Positions 24,024 to 32,484 are shown, counted from the stretch's first letter. The stretch is 34,436 nucleotides of DNA from Bacteroidales bacterium (GCA_017455065.1 JAFTBU010000043.1:1-34436); one strand, 5' to 3'. The notes: generated by a model not told the origin, from the sequence alone. Numbers and translations: made by a program.

Positions 24024-27000
24024 TTAGAATTTAGCGCTGACACCGATAAGGACAGTCTTGGCCCAAGGGTTGGAGACGTCACCGTTCTCAGGGTTGTAAC
24101 CGCGGTTCTTGGGAGTAGTGAATGAGAAGAAGTTCTGGAGGTTCACATTCAGTGCGAGACCCTTGATTCCCTTGACATGCATGATGTTGGAGAAGTCATA
24201 GCCGAGCTGGATATTGCGAACCACGAAATACCACCAGTTGCCGTTGGTGCGGTCGCTCAGATAGCCGTTGAATCCGCGGCGGGGTGAGGTACCGTTCACA
24301 TTGGTAGTGCTCCACATGGCGTGGTAACCCTGGGTGGTGGGGATGTAGTTGTTACCTGCGATCACGTTGTCTGCATTGAACACGTAGTTGCCGGTGTTGG
24401 CGTAGGAACCGAGACCGATGGAAGCGGAAGCACGGTCCTCGTCACCGATGATGGAAGCGTAGTTCCATGCGCCCTGGCCGTACACGCTGAAGGTGAGACC
24501 CTTCCAAGCGAGGTTGAAGTTGAGACCGTAGTAGTACTTGGGCTCGGTGGAACCGATGCAGATGTAGTCGTTGGTGTTGATGGAACCGTCGCCGTTGACG
24601 TCCTCGAAGACCTCGTCACCGAGCTGGGTGGCGGTCACGAATGCGGGAACGGGGTTGGATCCGGTGTACTTGCCCTGGGCCTTCATCTCTGCATAGTATG
24701 CAGTCTGGTCGGCGAGGTACTTGTCGAGCTCAGCCTGGTTGTGGATGATGCCGAGAGAGTGGCGGGTCCACACACCGTTGACGGGCTTGCCTACCTCGAG
24801 GATGTTGGCGATACCGGTGTTGCCGGAGGTCACCTGCTGGCGGGTGACGGTGTAGTCGCCGGAGCCGTACAGGGCCTTGATCTGGTTGGTGTTGGTCGTG
24901 AAGTTGACGGAAGCGTCGATCAGGAGGTCGCGGGTGCGGACGATGTCACCGCTGATGGTGAGCTCGATACCGCGGTTGCCTACGACACCGACGTTGCTGA
25001 GCAGGGTGCTGAAACCTGAAGTTGAAGGGATAGGCACGTTGTAAAGCAGGTCGGAGGTGGTCCTGTCATACCAGTCGAACACGACGTTCATCCTGTTCCA
25101 GAGCTGGACGTCGAAACCGAGGTTGATCTGAGTGGTCTTCTCCCAGCGGAGGTCACCGTTGCCGATGCCCTCGCCGTAGCCGGTCAGATAGTTGTCACCA
25201 TCGTTGTAGCTGTTGCCGGCACCGGTGGAGAGCCTGGAGAGAGACATGTAGTTACCGATTTCCTGGTTACCGGTGATACCCCAGCTGGCGCGGAGTTTCA
25301 TATCGGTGATCACCTCATTGTCCTTGAGGAAGTCCTCCTGGGTGGGACGCCATGCGAGACCCACTGAAGGGAAGAGACCCCACTTGCTGTTCTTACCGAA
25401 ACGGGAAGAACCATCGTAACGGGCGGTAGCGGTGAGGATGTACTTGTCAGCGTAGGAGTAGTTGATACGGCCGGTGAAGGAGATGATCTTGTTGCCGTAG
25501 CGGTTGCTGTCGTGGCTGTAGACGGTAGGATCCTTTCCGCCGATGCTCCAGACCTCGAGCTTGTCGTTGTCGCCCTTGGCGCCTACGGAAGTGCTCTGGT
25601 AGTCATAGTCCTGATAAGAATAGACTCCGGTAGCGGTGAAGCGGTGCTGACCCCACTGGTTCTGATAGGTGAGGATGTTATCGAGCACGCGGCTTACGCC
25701 CCTGCCCCAAGAGTGGGAACCGGAACCCTCGGAGTTGTTGAGGATGTTGCCCGGGGCCTGTGAAGAAGTCCAGGAGTAACCACGGGTGTTCCTCATGTCA
25801 TAACCGAAGGAGAGCTTGTAGGTGAGGTGCTTGAGTATCTTGGCCTCAGCGTAGAAGCTGCCGAGGAACCTTGCGGAGTTGGACCAAGCATTGGTGGCGG
25901 CGATCTGTGCGACAGGGTTGAACACTGCAGCACCGGTCAGGATGTTCCAACTGCCGTCAGCATTGCGGACAGGCTGGTTGGGGAAACCCATACGGCCGAT
26001 TTCACCCACTGCGTTATCCACACCCCTGTCCTGGATACCGTTGGTGAACTGGATGCTGGAACCTACGGTGAGCCAGTCGTTGAACTTGTGGGTGAGGTTG
26101 GAGTGGACGGAAGCCCTTCTGTAACCCTGGTCGAGGATGAGACCCTTCTGGTTGTAGTAGCCTCCGGAGATCATGTAGTTGGTAGAGCCGCTGTGGCCGT
26201 CGAATGAGATGTTGTAGTCCTGGGTGAGAGCGTGGTGGGAGATGATCTCTCTCTGCCAGTCTGTCCAGACACCGTTCTTGGGAGCAGTCTCACCGAAGTA
26301 ATCAAGATACTCCTGGCCGGTGAGCATATCCATCAGACGATCGCGGAACTGGATACCGTTGTTGATGTTGACGGTGAGGTTCTTGGTGTCCTTTGCGCCC
26401 TGCTTGGTGGTGATGAGGACGACACCGTTTGCACCACGGGAACCGTAGATAGCTGTGGAGGAAGCGTCCTTGAGGATTTCCATGGACTGGATGTCGGAAG
26501 CCAGGATGTCGTTCAGGTTGCCGTCAGTCAGAGGGAATCCGTCGACCACATACAGAGGAGCGGAGCTCGACGTGATGGTACCGGTACCACGGATACGGAT
26601 ACCAGGGGCGGAACCGGGCTTGTTGTTGGTGAAGACGGCGACACCGGCGGACTTACCCTGGAGGGCTGTGATCGGGTTGGCGACCACGGCTGCGGTGAGG
26701 TCTTCAGTCTTCAGAGAGGTGGACGAACCGGTGAGGTCGGTCCTTCTCATGGTACCATAACCCACGACCACGACGTCCTCGAGCATTTCGGAGTCGACGG
26801 CGAGGGTGATGTTGATGACATTGCGGCCGGCGACCTGGATGGTCTGGCCGACATAGCCGAGCAGGGAAACGGAAATGGTTCCGTTTGCAGGCACATTGAT
26901 GGAGTAATTACCATCAAGATCAGAAGTAGCATAGACAGTGTTGCTGCCCTGCAACTGGACGATCGCGCCGGAGACTGCTTCTCCGTTGCTGGCATCCCTG

Positions 27001-27104
27001 ATGACGCCCTTGACGGCGATGGTCTGAGCGGACATGGCGATGCCAGCACACATCAGAACCGCGACAAGGACGGCTTTGAGTGAATAGCTTAAGATGCTTC
27101 TCAT
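24024..27104 (-). CDS. susC-like: SusC/RagA-family TonB-dependent glycan transporter
   Basis: This encodes a 1026-residue outer-membrane protein with a signal peptide (ending about AMSA). A carboxypeptidase-regulatory-like domain follows (VKGVIRDASNGEAVSGA, residues about 30-115). The SusC linker is EDVVVVGYGTMRRTDLTGS. The plug domain follows (PGIRIRGTGTI, PLYVVDGFPL, MEILKDASSTAIYGSRGANGVVLITTK), then a 22-strand-type beta barrel to the C-terminal aromatic VLIGVSAKF. It imports oligosaccharide across the outer membrane with SusD, powered by TonB. It is the first gene of the SusC-SusD unit and is divergent from the GH29-CE15 gene. No sigma/anti-sigma pair, HTCS or SusR-type regulator lies beside it. 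Confidence 0.96.
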   Translation of the reverse strand: MRSILSYSLKAVLVAVLMCAGIAMSAQTIAVKGVIRDASNGEAVSGAIVQLQGSNTVYATSDLDGNYSINVPANGTISVSLLGYVGQTIQVAGRNVINITLAVDSEMLEDVVVVGYGTMRRTDLTGSSTSLKTEDLTAAVVANPITALQGKSAGVAVFTNNKPGSAPGIRIRGTGTITSSSAPLYVVDGFPLTDGNLNDILASDIQSMEILKDASSTAIYGSRGANGVVLITTKQGAKDTKNLTVNINNGIQFRDRLMDMLTGQEYLDYFGETAPKNGVWTDWQREIISHHALTQDYNISFDGHSGSTNYMISGGYYNQKGLILDQGYRRASVHSNLTHKFNDWLTVGSSIQFTNGIQDRGVDNAVGEIGRMGFPNQPVRNADGSWNILTGAAVFNPVAQIAATNAWSNSARFLGSFYAEAKILKHLTYKLSFGYDMRNTRGYSWTSSQAPGNILNNSEGSGSHSWGRGVSRVLDNILTYQNQWGQHRFTATGVYSYQDYDYQSTSVGAKGDNDKLEVWSIGGKDPTVYSHDSNRYGNKIISFTGRINYSYADKYILTATARYDGSSRFGKNSKWGLFPSVGLAWRPTQEDFLKDNEVITDMKLRASWGITGNQEIGNYMSLSRLSTGAGNSYNDGDNYLTGYGEGIGNGDLRWEKTTQINLGFDVQLWNRMNVVFDWYDRTTSDLLYNVPIPSTSGFSTLLSNVGVVGNRGIELTISGDIVRTRDLLIDASVNFTTNTNQIKALYGSGDYTVTRQQVTSGNTGIANILEVGKPVNGVWTRHSLGIIHNQAELDKYLADQTAYYAEMKAQGKYTGSNPVPAFVTATQLGDEVFEDVNGDGSINTNDYICIGSTEPKYYYGLNFNLAWKGLTFSVYGQGAWNYASIIGDEDRASASIGLGSYANTGNYVFNADNVIAGNNYIPTTQGYHAMWSTTNVNGTSPRRGFNGYLSDRTNGNWWYFVVRNIQLGYDFSNIMHVKGIKGLALNVNLQNFFSFTTPKNRGYNPENGDVSNPWAKTVLIGVSAKF

Positions 27105-27251
27105 AAAATAAAGAGAATTTTGGTTAAATATAGTAATGTGTGTACTAATCTTGGTTATGTGTTCGTGCCAAACGGACCCGCAAATATGACAATAATAATC
27201 CGAAATACCAAATTTTAGTTATATTTGGAAAGCAAACAAAACGACACTCAA
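27105..27251. promoter_or_regulatory. Divergent promoter region of susC and GH29-CE15
   Basis: This 147-bp AT-rich gap feeds both strands. On the plus strand TATATTTG (27220-27227) is a full match to TAnnTTTG, 24 bp before the ATG at 27252. On the minus strand TATATTTA (27125-27132) matches 7 of 8 positions, 20 bp before the susC ATG. Clear -33 TTTG elements at the usual spacing were not seen. Shared control of the locus is plausible. Confidence 0.5.
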
Positions 27252-29873
27252 ATGAAAGCCAAACTCCTGCTGCCACTATTTTTGGCCATAGGCCCTCTGG
27301 CCTCCGCCCAGGCCCTTCCCGACTCGTTTGTCTATCCCACACGCGAAGTCGAGACCCAGTACGATGTCACCATGCAGCCCTATGACAAGATCTCCTGGAT
27401 GGTCCAGGACAAGATCGGACTCTTCGTGCACTGGGGCCTCTACGCCGGCCCTGCCAAGGGAGAGTGGTACCAGGAAAACAACGGCATCCCCCCGGAGCAA
27501 TATGCCATCCTCGCCACTCCTGAGGCGGGGGACGAATATTTCGATGCCAGCGCCTTCGACGCCCACGCCATCACGGCCCTCGCCAAGCGCCTCGGTGCCC
27601 GCTACATCACCTTCACCAGCCAGCACCACGACGGCTACGCCCTCTTCGACGAGTCGTACAATGATTTCAATTCAGTCCGCACGCACGGGCGCGACTTCTT
27701 GCGCGAATTCACCGACGCCTGCCGCGAGGACGGCCTCCATGTGGGCATCTACAAGACCCTGATCAACTGGCGCTACCCCGGCTACTACGACGTGACAGGA
27801 GAGGACTGCGCCCCCAACCGCTTCGGCTACGTCACAGACCCCGCCCATAAAGCCAACGCCCGCCTGCTGAAGGAAGAGCTCTACAGCCTCACCCGCGACA
27901 TTGTCACCAAATACGGCAAGATCGACCTCATCTTCTGGGACGGCGGCTGGCTGGGACAGCGCAACCATGACCCCGATGCAGCCTTCTTCTGGGAGCCCTC
28001 CCTCCACCTCGACCCCGCCAACGAATGGCCCGTGGGCGAGCAGTACATCGAGCGCGACGAGGAAGGAAAGCCCCTCGGCCTGATGGGCATGGTCCGCAAA
28101 TACCAGCCCGACGTGGTCACCAACAGCCGCTGCGGCTGGCTCGGAGACTTCAAAAATGAAGAAGGCATACGCCCCGTCACCGGCCCCATACGCGAAGGCA
28201 TCGTGGAGAAATGCTTCGCCATCGCCCCCTCCTACGGCAAGACCGACATCCTCTCCAGCCCGGCCTGGGGTTACGCCGAATCCATGGAGGACCCCGACCT
28301 TCTCCTGCCCCTCGAGGACATGAAGCGGATCCTCGCCGACTGCATGGCCCGCAACATGAACTTCTGCATCAACCTCGGCCCCGACCGCTTCGGCCGCATC
28401 CCCGGTCCTGTCAATGAGAGGCTCACCGCCCTCGGCGAATGGATCGCCCGCTATAGCGATGCCATCTACGGCACCATCGGAGGCCCCTGGCAGCCCGAAG
28501 ACGGCAAATGGGGATATTGCCATAAGGGCAACAAAATCTATGTCTGGCTCCACGCCGGCACCCCCTACGCTGAGTTCCACCTGCCCGCCCTCGACGGCGG
28601 CCTCCGCGTGATGGACGCCCGCGTGATCGGCGGCGGCAGGGTCGGCTTCACCCAGGACGGCAGCGACGTGTGGCTGACCCGCCTCGGCATCGACGGCAGC
28701 GACATCTCCGTCATCGAAGTCACCCTCGACCGCAGCATCGACCGCACCCCCGCCATCGCTGAAAGGATAAACTACTTCCAGATTGCCAATTACGACGAAA
28801 GCAAGATACCCGAGTACCACCTTCCCGACCCTCTGGTGATGGAAGACGGCACCCCCGTGCGCCGCGCTGCCCAGTGGAAGGCCCGCCGCGCTGAGATCTA
28901 CGAGCTCGCCCAGCAGGAGATGTACGGCCACATGCCGCCCCGCCCTGCCACCGAGCACTTCCAGGTCTATGCCGAAAACCCCGATGCCTTCGGCGGCCTC
29001 GCCACCATGAAGAAAGTGCACATCTGCCTCGACGCCGAGGAAAAGATCACCTACGATTTGACATTGTACATCCCCAACGGAGCCCGCCGCCCCGTGCCCG
29101 CCTTCCTCGGCCTCACCTTCGGAGCCAATGACAGGTGGCCCTGGGAACAGGTACTCCGCGCCGGGTACGCCGTCGGCGCCGTCGCCTACCAGGACATCAC
29201 CCTCGACCGCTCCAAGGGTCCCGTCAACGGAGTGCTGCCCTATGGCCTCCATGTCGATCCCACCCACGCAGTGGAGGGAGAATGGGGCACCGTCGCCGCA
29301 TGGGCCTGGGGCCTGAGCCGTGCACTCGACTACCTCGAGGTGGAAAAGGCCGTGGACGCCAAGAAAGTCATTTCCATCGGTCACTCCCGCAACGGCAAAG
29401 TCTCCCTCTGGGCAGCCGCCGCCGACACCCGCTTCGCGATGGCCGTGGCCAATGACTCCGGCTGCTGCGGTGCGGCCCTTTCCCGCCGCCGCATCGGCGA
29501 GACCTTCGCCGCCGTCTGCCAATACAGCCCCCAGTGGTTCAGCCCCTCATTCCATAAGTACCGCTACGACGAAGACAGCCTCCCCATCGACCAGCATGAA
29601 ATCATAGCCCTGATGGCGCCCAGGCCGATTTACATCGCCTCCGCGACCGAGGACGAATGGGCAGACCCCCACGGCGAATTCCTTTCCGCCTGCGAGGCCA
29701 CACCTGTATATGAGTTATTGGGAGTGCCCGGCCTCATCCAGGACGGCTATCCCGCCCCCGACAGCCCCCTGCAGCAGGGCCGCATCGCCTACCACGTCCG
29801 CACCGGCCCCCACGGCATGACCGCCTGGGACTGGGAGCAATACATCAAGTTCGCGGATAGGTGGGTGAAATAG
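27252..29873 (+). CDS. Secreted GH29 alpha-L-fucosidase fused to a CE15-type esterase
   Basis: This encodes an 873-residue protein. The ATG at 27252 gives a signal peptide MKAKLLLPLFLAIGPLASAQ; an upstream TTG at 27225 would overlap the -7 box. Residues about 45-410 form a GH29 barrel: GLFVHWGLYAGPAKGEWYQ, YITFTSQHHDGYALFD, IYKTLINWRYPGYY and IDLIFWDGGW with Asp230 as expected nucleophile. A beta-sandwich runs to about 495. Residues about 505-873 resemble carbohydrate esterase family 15: ISIGHSRNGKVSLWAAAAD (Ser712), NDSGCCGAALSRRRIGET, LPIDQHEIIALMAPRPIYIAS, WADPHGEF and TGPHGMTAWDW (His854). CE15 members cleave glucuronoyl or related esters. Two activities in one chain suggest a fucose- and uronate-ester-bearing plant glycan. 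Confidence 0.87.
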   Translation: MKAKLLLPLFLAIGPLASAQALPDSFVYPTREVETQYDVTMQPYDKISWMVQDKIGLFVHWGLYAGPAKGEWYQENNGIPPEQYAILATPEAGDEYFDASAFDAHAITALAKRLGARYITFTSQHHDGYALFDESYNDFNSVRTHGRDFLREFTDACREDGLHVGIYKTLINWRYPGYYDVTGEDCAPNRFGYVTDPAHKANARLLKEELYSLTRDIVTKYGKIDLIFWDGGWLGQRNHDPDAAFFWEPSLHLDPANEWPVGEQYIERDEEGKPLGLMGMVRKYQPDVVTNSRCGWLGDFKNEEGIRPVTGPIREGIVEKCFAIAPSYGKTDILSSPAWGYAESMEDPDLLLPLEDMKRILADCMARNMNFCINLGPDRFGRIPGPVNERLTALGEWIARYSDAIYGTIGGPWQPEDGKWGYCHKGNKIYVWLHAGTPYAEFHLPALDGGLRVMDARVIGGGRVGFTQDGSDVWLTRLGIDGSDISVIEVTLDRSIDRTPAIAERINYFQIANYDESKIPEYHLPDPLVMEDGTPVRRAAQWKARRAEIYELAQQEMYGHMPPRPATEHFQVYAENPDAFGGLATMKKVHICLDAEEKITYDLTLYIPNGARRPVPAFLGLTFGANDRWPWEQVLRAGYAVGAVAYQDITLDRSKGPVNGVLPYGLHVDPTHAVEGEWGTVAAWAWGLSRALDYLEVEKAVDAKKVISIGHSRNGKVSLWAAAADTRFAMAVANDSGCCGAALSRRRIGETFAAVCQYSPQWFSPSFHKYRYDEDSLPIDQHEIIALMAPRPIYIASATEDEWADPHGEFLSACEATPVYELLGVPGLIQDGYPAPDSPLQQGRIAYHVRTGPHGMTAWDWEQYIKFADRWVK

Positions 29874-30105
29874 GGGCTGGCTGCCCCGGCCAGGAGGCGC
29901 TGAGCCCCGCCGGGAGCCATTGCGCCCTCACCGGGGCCCTTAATGAACGAGGCGGGAGCAAGACCCCCCTCTGGAGTGCACTCTGGAGGGGGTCTCTGCG
30001 CCAGGTGTCGGGTCGGAGCCGACACCTGGAGCGCCACCCCCTCCTGCAGGCCCTTCTGTGGCCACCCCGTGCTCCCGTGATGTTCATTAACGGCAGCCGG
30101 GAGCC
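29874..30105. other. Intergenic stretch holding palindromic copy A
   Basis: No gene is seen. Bases 29880-29939 are GC-rich and contain GGAGCCATTGCGCCCTCACCG, which is closely matched before copy B (31242-31268). Bases 29940-30090 are the 151-bp structured element, and 15 bp remain before the RAYT stop. Confidence 0.7.
29940..30090 (+). repeat. 151-bp structured palindromic element, copy A
   Basis: Ends are TTAATGAAC and GTTCATTAA (perfect 9-bp inverted repeat), then GGGAGCA/TGCTCCC inside a 5x5 internal loop. Within lie hairpin 1 around CTGGAGTGCACTCTGG and hairpin 2 with 11-bp arms CCAGGTGTCGG/CCGACACCTGG around loop GTCGGAG (30012-30018). The right arm of hairpin 1 is degraded in this copy. 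Copy B has the same length and order and the same orientation. It lies just downstream of the RAYT gene, as REP elements do. Confidence 0.88.
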
Positions 30106-31071
30106 TCAAATCAAACCTTTGACCTCTTCGTAGTTAAGGCCGCAGAGGCGGGCGATCTGCTGAGGGGAGCTGTTGTACCGGGCCCTGAGGGTACGGGCGA
30201 GGCGAAGCCGGGAGTTGGTGTCGAGGGACCGGCTGGAAGTGGTGCCGAACATAGCTAAACAAAGGTCGGCCTTGTTCTGCCGCATCTCCTGCAGGGAAAT
30301 CGTCAGTTGCGAAATCTCGCCGCCGCGGGCTTCGACATCTTCATCCTTGGTTTTGCAGACGAAATAATGAAAACTGCGGTCCGTCTTGAAAAGGCGTTCC
30401 ACGAGCTCGTAGGCGACATACTCGCCGGGGAAGATGATATTGCCAATGATGCGAGGGTCCCCGAGGCCCTCGTCGTGAGTGTGCAGCAGGTCCCGCCTCT
30501 CCCGGAAGGTAAGCGTCGAAAGCTTGGGCAGACGGTCAGGATCGGTCCAGACCGGAGAAGTCCAAAGGCCGGACCTGCTGAAATAGAGGGAACCGCTTGA
30601 CCAAGGGTAATTGTGACTTTGCCAAGCCAGGCCGGCGGCCGGGGCGTTATTGATAGTGTAGCAGATGGCAGCCTTCAGGTAAATGTCGTCAGTGATTTCC
30701 TGGTAGCTGACTGGAAGACTTTCTAACTTGCGGCTGTCTCCGCGCCGGGCCTGGATGTACATCGAAGTCCGCCGGAGATATTCGCGGACGAAGTTCAGAC
30801 AGTCATCGAAATTTCCGTACAAAATGAAATGTACGTGGGTGTCCATCAGGGCGAAGGCCAATATGATGACCCTGTGCCGCCTCGCGACGACATAGATCCT
30901 GTTCATGCCTGCGACGAAATCCCTCTCGCCGAAAAACATGGCATCAACGCGTTTGCCGTCTGTGCTGAAATGCCAGCAATGCTTGATGGATATTTTCTGT
31001 CCCCTTATGAACGGGGCATTCAGCCCGAGGTCAGATTCGACCTGTCGGAGCAGCTCGTTTGAAATCTTCAT
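30106..31071 (-). CDS. REP-associated tyrosine transposase (RAYT, Y1/IS200-like HUH family)
   Basis: This encodes a 321-residue protein. The start is ATG 31071; a GTG at 31074 is one codon upstream. The Y1-transposase domain shows the HUH motif in ALMDTHVHF (His79, His81). The nucleophile region CYTINNAPAAGLAWQSHNYPWSS, with Tyr138, matches the RAYT consensus Y-x-x-N-x-x-A/V-x-x-G-L followed by YxWSS. It is longer than most RAYTs. The extra C-terminal part ends with a helix-turn-helix-like segment (NSSPQQIARLCGLNYEEVKGLI) that may read DNA. It is flanked by two direct 151-bp palindromic copies. RAYTs cut single-stranded REP hairpins and usually stay as single copies per genome. Confidence 0.85.
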   Translation of the reverse strand: MKISNELLRQVESDLGLNAPFIRGQKISIKHCWHFSTDGKRVDAMFFGERDFVAGMNRIYVVARRHRVIILAFALMDTHVHFILYGNFDDCLNFVREYLRRTSMYIQARRGDSRKLESLPVSYQEITDDIYLKAAICYTINNAPAAGLAWQSHNYPWSSGSLYFSRSGLWTSPVWTDPDRLPKLSTLTFRERRDLLHTHDEGLGDPRIIGNIIFPGEYVAYELVERLFKTDRSFHYFVCKTKDEDVEARGGEISQLTISLQEMRQNKADLCLAMFGTTSSRSLDTNSRLRLARTLRARYNSSPQQIARLCGLNYEEVKGLI

Positions 31072-31106
31072 CACAAAATTCCAGCGCCTCTAGTGGCTGC
31101 TTGTTT

Positions 31107-31114
31107 CAAAGATA
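31107..31114 (-). promoter_or_regulatory. Putative -7 box (TATCTTTG) of the RAYT gene
   Basis: TATCTTTG on the minus strand matches TAnnTTTG, 35 bp upstream of the RAYT ATG. No matching -33 element is seen. Confidence 0.45.
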
Positions 31115-31273
31115 GTGATTTTTCTTTATCATCTCACCCCCGGCGGCCACTTTTTCTTTGGCCCCTCGCCGGGAGGCCCTGCTAGGTGACGTGGTGCCCC
31201 CGCCCAGAGGAGTTGTGTTGCCGCCGGGAGTCATTACGCCCACCCCGGGGCCATTGCGCCCTTGCCGAAGCTC

Positions 31274-31424
31274 TTAATGAACGGGCTGGGAGCAAGACCC
31301 CCCTCTGGAGTGCACTCTGGAGGGGGGTCTTGCTCCAGGTGTCGGCTCCGACCCGACACCTGGAGCGCCACCCCCTCCTGCAGGCCCTTCTGTGGCCACC
31401 CCGTGCTCCCGTGATGTTCATTAA
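31274..31424 (+). repeat. 151-bp structured palindromic element, copy B
   Basis: It has the same ends (TTAATGAAC/GTTCATTAA), length and order as copy A, in direct orientation. Hairpin 1 is intact here: GGAGCAAGACCCCCCTC pairs perfectly over 17 bp with GAGGGGGGTCTTGCTCC around a loop containing the palindrome GAGTGCACTC. Hairpin 2 has the same 11-bp arms but loop CTCCGAC (31346-31352), the exact reverse complement of the loop in copy A. The last 60 bp are identical in the two copies. Confidence 0.88.
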
Positions 31425-31458
31425 GCCATTCGCCGCGAGGAATGAAAATTAATTTAAC

Positions 31459-31466
31459 TATCTTTG
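31459..31466 (+). promoter_or_regulatory. Putative -7 box (TATCTTTG) upstream of the broken membrane gene
   Basis: TATCTTTG fits TAnnTTTG and lies 49 bp before the ATG at 31516. It begins 34 bp beyond the end of copy B, so insertion of that element may have replaced the original upstream region. Confidence 0.4.
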
Positions 31467-31515
31467 GGCTGTTGCTGAATTCATAAAAAAGAAGTAACAG
31501 CTTTCCGACGAGCAA

Positions 31516-31870
31516 ATGATAAGCGCGCATCACCTGTTTTTGTTAGAGACGCCTGTGGAGCAGAGCGATAAAAGGAGGGTGGTGTATCTCCTTCTGGCAG
31601 CGCTGTGTGCGGGGCTTTTATGCGCATCACATCAATGACTGGCATCTGGCGGATGTGATCGGAAATGTCGTGGCGGTGCCGGCGGCGACGTTCTTCTTTT
31701 ATGCGCTGAACAAGACAGTGAAGTACACTAAGTTTGCTGTCTTGCTGATTGTTTTCTTCACCTGGTGCTTTTATGAGGTGTTCCTGTCCAATACTTTTGA
31801 TTGGTGGGATATCCTGGCGACACTGGTAATGATCTTTGTGATGTACCCGATCCTCAATGCACCTGCTTGA
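31516..31870 (+). pseudogene. Small membrane protein broken by a frameshift
   Basis: The ATG at 31516 opens a frame reading MISAHHLFLLETPVEQSDKR then a hydrophobic VVYLLLAALCAGLL, which stops soon after at TGA. The neighbouring frame carries on with GFYAHHINDWHLADVIGNVVAVPAATFFFYALNK, FAVLLIVFFTWCFYEVFL and WDILATLVMIFVMYPIL, without a good start of its own. Removing one G from the GGGG run at 31611-31614 fuses them into about 117 residues with four membrane segments. The layout (FDWWDILAT after a membrane helix) recalls VanZ-like small membrane proteins, but I would not name it. It may be a true pseudogene, a sequencing error or a slippage site. Confidence 0.65.
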
Positions 31871-31937
31871 ACTGCTTGTGGCCTTTGCAGATAGGGCAGC
31901 CCTTGCATGATCGTGTGGTTATTATTCGTTAGTGAAT

Positions 31938-32129
31938 CTACTTCTCAATACGCAGACTGCCGTCATCATCCAAGACAATGGTGTCACCCTCATTTACGGA
32001 CTCAAACCCCTCACCCGTGTCCACCGACAACATCGAAAACCCCATGCAGAAATACGGCGCCAGGACTTTGTCCCCGCAGAGACGCTTGACCTCGTCGTAG
32101 TTTGTGCCGGTGAATGTGATGCGCTGCAT
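31938..32129 (-). CDS. Small uncharacterised protein (63 aa)
   Basis: Function is not recognised. The product starts MQRITFTGTNYDEVKRLCGDKV and ends FESVNEGDTIVLDDDGSLRIEK; the GDTI-V-DD-G pattern looks like the small beta modules of phage or mobile-element proteins. It appears real because of protein-like composition and a full -7 box (TACCTTTG) only 4 bp before the ATG, which would give a nearly leaderless message. It is oriented opposite to both neighbours. Confidence 0.55.
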   Translation of the reverse strand: MQRITFTGTNYDEVKRLCGDKVLAPYFCMGFSMLSVDTGEGFESVNEGDTIVLDDDGSLRIEK

Positions 32130-32133
32130 GGGG

Positions 32134-32141
32134 CAAAGGTA
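32134..32141 (-). promoter_or_regulatory. Putative -7 box (TACCTTTG) of the 63-residue gene
   Basis: TACCTTTG on the minus strand matches TAnnTTTG and ends 4 bp before the start codon. If transcription begins the usual 4-7 bases downstream, the message is leaderless. Confidence 0.35.
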
Positions 32142-32247
32142 AGGATAATTGAATTATAAAAGCATAAAGAGATACCATTCAAGGTGACGCGCTCTTTTGT
32201 TTCGAGAGTATTCGATTTTTAAACTTAAACAATTAACACATCCAATT

Positions 32248-32484
32248 ATGATTATTTCTATCAAGCAGGACAATCTCACCGTTGCCGCAAAATTAGAGGA
32301 GGACGTTTTCGAGAAAAGCGTCTCATGTGAAGAGTTGATGCTGGCCGCCTTTGACCTCATCGGCCAAGTGTTTTCCCAGAAGAGCGTTGTCAAGGCCTAT
32401 TATAGGCTCGACCCAGACACAATGGCCTTCAGATCAAATGAAGATCCCATAATGCAGATGATTCCTCAGTGTTTAAAAGAATAG
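32248..32484 (+). CDS. Small uncharacterised protein (78 aa)
   Basis: I do not recognise it. The start chosen is ATG 32248 (MIISIKQDNLTVAAKLEEDV), because the in-frame ATG at 32197 adds a poor-looking, AT-biased leader. The product is acidic, soluble, and contains SCEELMLAAFDLIGQVFSQKSVV and a Met-rich end. AT content is higher than in the metabolic genes to the left. It may belong to an accessory element. Confidence 0.55.
   Translation: MIISIKQDNLTVAAKLEEDVFEKSVSCEELMLAAFDLIGQVFSQKSVVKAYYRLDPDTMAFRSNEDPIMQMIPQCLKE

Larger units (their letters stand above)
31072..31515. other. Intergenic stretch holding palindromic copy B
   Basis: No gene is seen. After the RAYT promoter region there are GC-rich short repeats, with two versions of a CATTRCGCCC core at 31231-31268 resembling the one before copy A. 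Copy B spans 31274-31424. An AT-rich stretch with a -7 box for the next gene follows. Confidence 0.65.

Noticed and set aside
29940-31424. Composite transposon bounded by the two 151-bp copies
   Set aside because: The copies are structured palindromes in direct orientation around a RAYT, no target duplication is evident outside them, and RAYTs do not normally move themselves with flanking repeats.
31607-31870. Independent gene starting at GTG 31607
   Set aside because: There is no ribosome site or promoter close by, and the frame continues the hydrophobic protein begun at 31516, so a frameshift is the simpler reading.
32197-32247. Upstream start for the 78-residue gene
   Set aside because: The additional 17 residues come from AT-rich intergenic-looking DNA, and the ATG at 32248 gives a more compact protein.
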